Source: Myxococcales bacterium (GTDB lineage Bacteria; Myxococcota_A; Polyangia; Fen-1088). Taken from it: DNA of 52,999 nucleotides. Location of the stretch: assembly GCA_003142855.1 (NCBI GenBank), contig PLNW01000118.1:1-52999 (forward strand), given 5' to 3'. The notes under the pieces were generated by a model. The model was not told the DNA's origin. It ran no database searches and was given only the letters and a program-made list of their open reading frames with translations. The position numbers and the translations under genes were made by a program. Of the stretch, positions 47,638-52,999 are shown in pieces (the stretch's first letter is position 1; each line of letters starts with the position of its first letter).

Positions 47638-48519
47638 ATGCACAAACCACAGGCTCAAAGCAGACGGATCCAAACGCGTGGCAGAAGCATTTTGGGTGCG
47701 ATTACCCAGGGATTGGCCGTCGCCATAGCGCTGCTGGCACCGCTTGCCACGGCGGCTGGCGAGATTACGGTCAAGGGCTCGGACACCATGGTGATCCTGG
47801 GCCAGCGCTGGGCCGAGGAGTACATGCGCGCCCACCCGAGCGCGACCATCCAGGTGACCGGCGGTGGCTCGGGAACGGGCATCAGTGCGCTCATCAACGG
47901 CACCACTGACGTGTGCCAGGCCTCGCGAGCCATGAGCGCCGCCGAGAAGGAAAAGTTGCGGGACCGCTACGCCACGGTGGGCGTGGAAATCCCGGTGGCG
48001 CGTGATGGACTTTCCGTGTACGTGAACGCCAGCAACCCCCTGGGCGAAATCACCATGGATCAGCTCAAGCTGATCTTTACCGGCAAGGTGACCAACTGGA
48101 AAGAGCTGGGCGGCCCGGACGCGAAGATCGTGGTGTATTCGCGCGAAAACAGCTCGGGCACCTACGTGTTCTTCAAGGAGCACGTGCTCAAGAACGCCGA
48201 CTACACCGTGCGCGCGCAGAGCATGCCAGGCACGGCCGCCGTGGTGAATGCCGTGGCCAAGGAGAAGTTCGGCATCGGCTATGGCGGCGCGGCCTACGCC
48301 AAGGGTATCAAGGTACTCAAGGTCAAGAAGGACGCGGAGAGTCCGGCCATCGCCGCAGACGAGTCGCATGTGAAGGACGGGAGCTACCCGCTGAGCCGGC
48401 CGCTCTTCTTCTATCTGCGCAACAAACCGACTGGGGACGTGGGCGCGTTCGTCGACTGGGTGCTGTCAGCCTCGGGCCAGGCCATCGTGACCAAGGTGGG
48501 CTACTACCCCTTGAAGTAG
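47638..48519 (+). CDS. pstS: Periplasmic phosphate-binding protein
   Basis: A 293-residue substrate-binding protein with a signal peptide (about 1-40, LAVAIALLAPLATAAGEITV) and a type II binding fold. Phosphate-binding stretches include KGSDTMV, TGGGSGTGISALINGTTDV and SRENSSGTYVFFKEHV. The ATG at 47638 has AAGGAG 7 bp upstream. It hands phosphate to PstCA. The short length matches the PstS-1 group with a T-SGT motif at the ligand site. Confidence 0.94.
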   Translation: MHKPQAQSRRIQTRGRSILGAITQGLAVAIALLAPLATAAGEITVKGSDTMVILGQRWAEEYMRAHPSATIQVTGGGSGTGISALINGTTDVCQASRAMSAAEKEKLRDRYATVGVEIPVARDGLSVYVNASNPLGEITMDQLKLIFTGKVTNWKELGGPDAKIVVYSRENSSGTYVFFKEHVLKNADYTVRAQSMPGTAAVVNAVAKEKFGIGYGGAAYAKGIKVLKVKKDAESPAIAADESHVKDGSYPLSRPLFFYLRNKPTGDVGAFVDWVLSASGQAIVTKVGYYPLK

Positions 48520-48523
48520 CCCG

Positions 48524-48556
48524 TTGTCACACGACTGTCACAATCCGGTCACACAG
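48524..48556 (+). promoter_or_regulatory. Pho box between pstS and pstC
   Basis: Three adjacent 11-bp units TTGTCACACGA, CTGTCACAATC and CGGTCACACAG begin 4 bp after the pstS stop codon. This is the best Pho box in the window and indicates a separate PhoB-dependent promoter for pstCAB-phoU. Confidence 0.8.
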
Positions 48557-48589
48557 GCGTTTCGCGGCGCTGCTCCACTTTGACTAGAC

Positions 48590-49687
48590 ATGGCGACCAT
48601 GAGCGGGCAGTCGTCGAAACCTCAGCCCGGCCGAGTCATACCGGTCGGGCTGGCGCCGCCGCCGCGCCCGACCCTGCCACGCCTGGGACCGCCGCCACTC
48701 CAGCCGACTGAGCGGAAGGGCCATGGGCAGGCCGAGCGACCTCGGCTGGCCAGCCGGCGGCCGATACTCCACACGCTGGCCGAGGCAGCGATTCGGGTTC
48801 TCGCCTTCAGCTCCATCGCTGCGGTTGTTCTGATCTTTGTCTTCATCGGCAAAGAGGCGTGGCCGCTCTTTCACGACTCTGCGATTTGGAAAGAGGTCAC
48901 GCTGGCGAAGATGTGGTTCGCGCAACAGTGGCCCGGATACGACGCGGCCGAGCATGTGTGGCAGCCGGTTTCCGAGATCCCCAAGTACGCGGTCTGGCCC
49001 CTGGTGGTCGGGACCCTGAAAGTGACGTTGGTCGCCATGCTGGTGGCCGTGCCGCTGGGCGTGGGCTCGGCCCTCTTTGTGTCGCAGTACGCGGGCCGCC
49101 GATTGCGCGAGATCATCAAGCCGACGGTCGAGTTGCTCGCGGGCATTCCCTCGGTGGTCCTGGGTTTTTTCGCGCTCATGGTGATGGCCACTTGGCTGCA
49201 GCACGCTCTTGGTCTCGATTCCCGTCTTAACGCTTTGGTGGCCGGCGTGGCGCTGTCGTTCGCCATCATCCCTGTGGTCTTCACGGTCAGCGAAGAAGCC
49301 TTTGGCGCTGTTCCGCGCAGCTACGTCGAGGCCTCCACGGCGCTGGGCGCGGCCCGCTGGCAGACCATCGTTCGCGTGGTGATTCCGGCTGCCGGGCCAG
49401 GCGTGGCGGCCGGCGTCGCGCTGGGTCTCGGGCGCGCGGTGGGGGAAACCATGATCGTGCTCATGGCGTCGGGTAACGCCGCCATCCTCTCGGCCAACCC
49501 GGCGGATTCGGTGCGCACGATTTCCGCCACCATCGCGGCCGAGCTGGCCGAGGTGGTATTCGGCGGCGCGCACTACACGGTACTCTTCTTCCTGGGCGTG
49601 TTGCTCTTCGCGTTCACTCTCGCCACCAACTTGCTGGGCGAATTCGCCATCGGCCGCATGCGACGGCGTCTGGGAGGTGTGGCGTGA
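48590..49687 (+). CDS. pstC: Phosphate ABC transporter permease PstC
   Basis: A 365-residue permease with 6 expected membrane segments. The conserved EAA-type cytoplasmic loop appears as EASTALGAARWQTIVRVVIPAAGPGVAAG. The N-terminus (about 1-70) is a Pro/Arg-rich cytoplasmic extension not found in E. coli PstC. ATG codons at 48590 and 48599 are both possible. It overlaps pstA by 4 bp. Confidence 0.93.
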   Translation: MATMSGQSSKPQPGRVIPVGLAPPPRPTLPRLGPPPLQPTERKGHGQAERPRLASRRPILHTLAEAAIRVLAFSSIAAVVLIFVFIGKEAWPLFHDSAIWKEVTLAKMWFAQQWPGYDAAEHVWQPVSEIPKYAVWPLVVGTLKVTLVAMLVAVPLGVGSALFVSQYAGRRLREIIKPTVELLAGIPSVVLGFFALMVMATWLQHALGLDSRLNALVAGVALSFAIIPVVFTVSEEAFGAVPRSYVEASTALGAARWQTIVRVVIPAAGPGVAAGVALGLGRAVGETMIVLMASGNAAILSANPADSVRTISATIAAELAEVVFGGAHYTVLFFLGVLLFAFTLATNLLGEFAIGRMRRRLGGVA

Positions 49688-50592
49688 AACGTCGGAGAGT
49701 GGGCGACGTCGCGTTGTCGCTGGGCACTGGCCTGGCCGCGGCCCTGGTGTTGCTGATAGTCGTCGTGATCCTGGGCGACGTTGTCTACAACGGCGCCCCG
49801 CACATGACGCTGACCTTTCTCACTCAGGCGCCGCGCGACGGGATGACGGCTGGTGGAATCTTCCCCGCCATCTTCGGCACCGTGGCGCTGGTCGTGTTGA
49901 TGACCCTGGCTGTTTTGCCGGCCGGTGTGGCCACGGCCATCTATCTCTCGGAATACGCCAATCCCGGGTCGCGCCTGACGCGTCTGGTGCGCGTCGCGGT
50001 CAACAACCTGGCCGGCGTGCCCTCGATTGTGTTCGGCCTTTTCGGCCTGGGCTTCTTTGTTCAATTCGTGGGCGCTGGCATCGACCGCGCGCTGTACGGC
50101 GGCCAGCGTGTCTTCGGGCAGCCAGCCCTAGTTTGGGCTGCGCTGACCATGGCGGTTTTGACCCTGCCAGTGGTCATTGTGGCCACTGAGGAGGCATTGG
50201 CCGCCGTCCCGCGCGAGTTGCGCCTGGCATCCGCGGCGCTAGGGGCCAGTCGCCTGCAAACCATCGTTCGCGTGGTGCTGCCGCAAGCCCTGCCCGGGAT
50301 TCTGACAGGCGCCATTTTGGCCATCAGCCGCGGTGCAGGCGAGGTCGCGCCCATCCTGTTCACTGGCGTGGCCTATTTCCTTCCGAAACTGCCGCGAAGC
50401 TTGCACGACCAATTCATGCAGCTTGGCTATCACGTCTATGTTCTGTCCACGCAGTCGCCCGACGTGGATGCCACGCGGCCCATCCTGTACGCCACCGTGC
50501 TGGTGCTGCTGCTGCTGACCTTCGCGCTCAACGCCACGGCTGTGGTGGTGCGTTCGCACATGCGTCGGCGTTTCGCCGGAGCCTCCTCATGA
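49684..50592 (+). CDS. pstA: Phosphate ABC transporter permease PstA
   Basis: A 302-residue permease pairing with PstC. The EAA loop reads [32 protein letters not shown], and the [16 protein letters not shown] segment that follows is typical of PstA. It starts with GTG inside the pstC end and overlaps pstB (ATGA). Confidence 0.94.
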   Translation: MKRRRVGDVALSLGTGLAAALVLLIVVVILGDVVYNGAPHMTLTFLTQAPRDGMTAGGIFPAIFGTVALVVLMTLAVLPAGVATAIYLSEYANPGSRLTRLVRVAVNNLAGVPSIVFGLFGLGFFVQFVGAGIDRALYGGQRVFGQPALVWAALTMAVLTLPVVIVATEEALAAVPRELRLASAALGASRLQTIVRVVLPQALPGILTGAILAISRGAGEVAPILFTGVAYFLPKLPRSLHDQFMQLGYHVYVLSTQSPDVDATRPILYATVLVLLLLTFALNATAVVVRSHMRRRFAGASS

Positions 50593-51371
50593 ATGGCGAT
50601 GCCAGCACCGACGCAGCGAAGATCAGTCTGTCAGTGCGCGACCTGATCGTGTCCTACGGCGACAAGCGTGCCCTGGGGCCGGTGAGCATGGAGATCGCCG
50701 AGAAGCATGTGACCGCGCTGATCGGTCCCTCGGGCTGCGGCAAGTCGACCTTTCTGCGCTCGCTCAACCGCATGAACGATCTGGTGCTGGGCTGCCGGGT
50801 GCAGGGCGACGTGCGCCTCGACGGCCAACCCATCTATGGCCCGGGCGTGGACCCAGTGGAGGTGCGGCGGCGCGTGGGCATGGTCTTTCAGAAATCGAAC
50901 CCATTCCCCAAGACCATCTTCGACAACGTGGCCTACGGCTTGCGCATTGGCGGCATGAGGGACCGCGCCGAGATCGCGGGCCGGGTGGAACGCGCGCTGG
51001 AGCGAGCGGCACTGTGGACCGAAGTCAAGGATCGTCTGGGGGAAAACGCAATGGGACTGTCAGGCGGCCAACAGCAACGACTGTGCATTGCCCGCGCTTT
51101 GGCCGTGGAGCCGGAGGTTTTGCTCATGGATGAGCCCGCCTCGGCGCTTGACCCCATCGCCACCGCGCACATTGAGGAGCTGATTCACGAACTGGCGCGC
51201 GACTACACTGTGGTCATTGTCACCCACAATATGCAGCAGGCTGCCCGCGTGTCCGACTACACGGCGTTCTTCTACATGGGCGACATGGTGGAATTCGCCA
51301 GCACCGACACAATCTTCACTCACCCCAGCCAGCCTCGCACCGAGGACTACGTCACGGGCCGCTTCGGCTAG
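50589..51371 (+). CDS. pstB: Phosphate ABC transporter ATPase
   Basis: A 260-residue ATP-binding subunit. Walker [21 protein letters not shown]-loop [12 protein letters not shown], signature [15 protein letters not shown], Walker [17 protein letters not shown] and the H-loop [13 protein letters not shown] are all present and intact. It powers uptake through PstCA and takes part in PhoR signalling. Confidence 0.97.
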   Translation: MNGDASTDAAKISLSVRDLIVSYGDKRALGPVSMEIAEKHVTALIGPSGCGKSTFLRSLNRMNDLVLGCRVQGDVRLDGQPIYGPGVDPVEVRRRVGMVFQKSNPFPKTIFDNVAYGLRIGGMRDRAEIAGRVERALERAALWTEVKDRLGENAMGLSGGQQQRLCIARALAVEPEVLLMDEPASALDPIATAHIEELIHELARDYTVVIVTHNMQQAARVSDYTAFFYMGDMVEFASTDTIFTHPSQPRTEDYVTGRFG

Positions 51372-51379
51372 GAGGGGAC

Positions 51380-52075
51380 ATGCGCGCACGCGAGCACACA
51401 GACCAGGAATTCGAACAGGAACTGCGGCATCTGCGCGAGCAGCTTCTGCTCATGGGCAGCCACGTCGAGGGAATCATCAGCGCCAGCCTGCGCGCCCTGG
51501 TGGAGCGCGATTCGGAGCTGGCACAGCGGACCATCGAAGCCGACCGCGTGGTCGATCGGCTGGAGATCGAGATCGATGGCCTGTGTCTACAGATTTTGGC
51601 GCGCCGTCAGCCGGTGGCCTCGGACCTGCGCTTCGTCACCATGGTGCTCAAAGCAGTCACCGACTTGGAACGCATGGGTGATTTGGGCGTGAACATCTCG
51701 GAGCGCGTGTTGGAACTGAACAACGAGACTCCGCTCAAGCCCTACGTGGACCTGCCGCGCATGGCAGACGAAACCCAGATGATGTTGCGCGAGGCCCTGG
51801 ACGCGTTCGTGGCCAAGGACGCGGATCGCGCCCGCCGGGTCATTGCCCGGGATCAAATCATCGATGACCTCTACGCCCAGATATTTCGCGAGCTTCTCAC
51901 CTACATGATGGAAGAGTCGAAGAACGTCTATCGGGCCACGCGCTTGCAGTCGATCGCCAAGTACCTGGAACGCATTGCCGACCACGCCACCAATTTGGCC
52001 GAGCTTGTCGTATTCATGGTCAAGGGCAGCGACATCCGCCATCCCGACAGCCGCACCGAGGGCGACAAGAATTAG
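51380..52075 (+). CDS. phoU: Phosphate-signalling regulator PhoU
   Basis: A 231-residue all-helical protein made of two three-helix bundles with the repeated metal-binding pattern (E/D)xxxD: LEIEIDGLCLQILARRQPVASDLRFV, then DLYAQIFRELLTYM and ATRLQSIAKYLERIADHATNLAEL. It links PstSCAB with PhoR to switch the regulon off when phosphate is ample. It starts 8 bp after pstB. Confidence 0.95.
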   Translation: MRAREHTDQEFEQELRHLREQLLLMGSHVEGIISASLRALVERDSELAQRTIEADRVVDRLEIEIDGLCLQILARRQPVASDLRFVTMVLKAVTDLERMGDLGVNISERVLELNNETPLKPYVDLPRMADETQMMLREALDAFVAKDADRARRVIARDQIIDDLYAQIFRELLTYMMEESKNVYRATRLQSIAKYLERIADHATNLAELVVFMVKGSDIRHPDSRTEGDKN

Positions 52076-52082
52076 CCGGCCG

Positions 52083-52104
52083 CCGCCGACGTCCACGTCG
52101 GCGG
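52083..52104 (+). terminator. Hairpin after phoU
   Basis: CCGCCGACGT-CC-ACGTCGGCGG is a perfect 10-bp stem, 7 bp after the phoU stop codon. No T-run follows, so the hairpin may protect the transcript end or assist termination. Confidence 0.5.
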
Positions 52105-52216
52105 GTGAGAGACGGCTGTATGGCGGCAGATGACGATCAGATAAGCTGCGGGACCGCCGTCTGCGGCCGACCGTCGGTGCCCACAGAAGCCCGATCCGTC
52201 CCTGTACTTTTTGCTT

Positions 52217-52251
52217 GAACTGCCTACGAGTGCTGCAACGCCTTGTTCGGC
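52217..52251 (-). other. Half attC-like sequence downstream of vapC
   Basis: On the minus strand GCCGAACAAGGCGTTGCAGC resembles the first half of an integron attC site and starts 17 bp after the vapC stop codon. A matching GTTCGGC lies at 52965-52971 beyond vapB (minus strand). The second half is missing, so this is tentative. Confidence 0.25.
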
Positions 52252-52267
52252 AGCGCTGCGCCTTGTT

Positions 52268-52660
52268 TCATGCCCAGTTCTCGACAGTCAGTCCTGGCAC
52301 TTTTGAGAAGTGCCGCACATTGTTCGTTACCAGCGTGCATCGCAGTGAGACCGCATGCGCGGCGATCAGGACATCAAACTCTCCAATAGGTGTTCCTCGT
52401 TCGGCAAGCATGCTACCGATCCGGCCGAACTCGGCTGCGGCGACTTCGTCGAATGGCACAACTTCGATGGCGGCTGCGAATGTGTCGATGAGACCGTGGA
52501 GTTTTCGTGATCCCTTTCTGTCAGCTCCGTATCGAAGTTCAGCGAGTGTGATCGCGCTGATGCGGAGGTCCGATGGATTGCATTCTCGGATGCGCACGCC
52601 CACGTCTCCCTGACCGCGAAGCGCATAACTGACACTGTCTGTGTCGAGAAGGTATTTCAC
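52268..52660 (-). CDS. vapC: VapC-type PIN-domain toxin
   Basis: A 130-residue PIN ribonuclease. The acidic active-site residues are in KYLLDTDSVSYAL (Asp6), ITLAELRYG (Glu) and GEFDVLIAAHA (Asp), followed by the usual end VTNNVRHFSKVPGLTVENWA. VapC toxins cut tRNA or rRNA when the antitoxin is lost. Its start overlaps the vapB stop by 4 bp. Confidence 0.92.
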   Translation of the reverse strand: MKYLLDTDSVSYALRGQGDVGVRIRECNPSDLRISAITLAELRYGADRKGSRKLHGLIDTFAAAIEVVPFDEVAAAEFGRIGSMLAERGTPIGEFDVLIAAHAVSLRCTLVTNNVRHFSKVPGLTVENWA

Positions 52661-52899
52661 GATTCGAATGGGTTCCTTCTGGATGCGACTTTACGTACGG
52701 GCGGCTTGGGGATGTCATCGTGCCATGCGCCCAAGCAGGCTAGAAACTCCGGTGGCCACTCGTCAGCGGGTTCAAGAATGACCTGCTTCCCCACCTTCCG
52801 GACGATCACCTGGTCCTGATCCTCCTTAAAACGACAAGACTTTGGCAGACGCACAGCCTGACTGCCTCCGTTCTGAAAGATTCTCGCTCTTTCGCCCAT
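52657..52899 (-). CDS. vapB: VapB-type antitoxin
   Basis: An 80-residue protein with an N-terminal AbrB/MazE-like DNA-binding fold (ERARIFQNGGSQAVRLPKSCRF, VIVRKVGKQVILEP) and a C-terminal toxin-binding tail. The ATG at 52899 is only about one base beyond the predicted transcription start, so translation may be leaderless. Confidence 0.88.
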   Translation of the reverse strand: MGERARIFQNGGSQAVRLPKSCRFKEDQDQVIVRKVGKQVILEPADEWPPEFLACLGAWHDDIPKPPVRKVASRRNPFES

Positions 52900-52905
52900 G
52901 AGAGT

Positions 52906-52934
52906 AAGTATATATACGGGTATATACTTGTCAA
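52906..52934 (-). promoter_or_regulatory. vapBC promoter overlapped by an operator
   Basis: On the minus strand TTGACA (52934-52929), a 16-bp gap and TATACT (52912-52907) form a strong sigma-70 promoter. AAGTATATA (52906-52914) and TATATACTT (52921-52929) are perfect inverted arms covering the core, a site where VapBC could repress its own transcription. Confidence 0.75.
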
Positions 52935-52982
52935 GACTCCGCCGCTATTCCACGTCCCACGTCTGCCGAACGATCTTCTTAA

Positions 52983-52999
52983 CACTACTGATTCAAAAA
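52983..52999. repeat. Right copy of the 17-bp terminal inverted repeat
   Basis: CACTACTGATTCAAAAA is the exact reverse complement of positions 1-17. Confidence 0.8.

Overview
The window is a 53 kb, GC-rich (roughly 60-65 %) bacterial segment with Gram-negative features: a beta-barrel porin, a lipoprotein with a lipobox, and several signal peptides. It carries a molybdenum nitrogenase cluster next to complete ammonium and phosphate sensing modules. A bacterial Ser/Thr kinase, a PP2C phosphatase and family-unique lipoproteins would suit a deltaproteobacterium or Myxococcota-like lineage. That placement is inference only; no rRNA or tRNA gene was found to test it.

Layout. 1-1.4 kb: an ISAzo13-type insertion sequence with inverted repeats. 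1.4-13.2 kb: methionine salvage (mtnP-mtnA), two exported proteins, two polytopic membrane proteins, an AMP-forming acyl-CoA ligase, two toxin-antitoxin pairs and an alpha/beta hydrolase. 13.3-17.6 kb: purH, a small unknown gene, purD, purE and a Sua5/YrdC gene on the minus strand. 17.8-21.9 kb: a small acidic protein, a PiT phosphate permease and phoB-phoR. 22.0-26.7 kb: Ser/Thr kinase-amtB (plus strand), facing glnK with a small alpha-CTD-like gene, and a porin. 26.8-39.4 kb: nif genes, all on the minus strand. 39.9-42.5 kb: a molbindin, a second PII gene and nifA. 42.8-47.0 kb: a Na+/H+ antiporter-like gene, PP2C and an APC permease. 47.6-52.1 kb: pstSCAB-phoU. 52.3-52.9 kb: vapBC.

The nif genes form two likely transcription units, each with a recognisable sigma-54 promoter: nifH-D-K-X-fdx-W-E-N-draG-draT (promoter near 39465) and nifB-nifV-GNAT (promoter near 29920). 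A 43-bp element with two blocks is conserved without gaps upstream of both promoters and is my main candidate for an undescribed cis-signal. The set makes FeMo-co (nifB, E, N, V, X), the enzyme (nifHDK) and its post-translational switch (draT/draG). AmtB, GlnK and the PII protein next to nifA would report ammonium status. nifU, nifS, nifQ and molybdate transport genes are absent from the window.

The phosphate genes form a regulon. PhoB-type direct repeats with 11-bp spacing and a GTCAC core lie before pstS, before pstC and before the PiT gene.

Accessory signals include a MITE-like element that ends a gene next to glnK, a REPIN-like double hairpin, attC-like sequence beside two toxin-antitoxin modules, a transglutaminase gene remnant, and a 17-bp inverted repeat at the two ends of the window.
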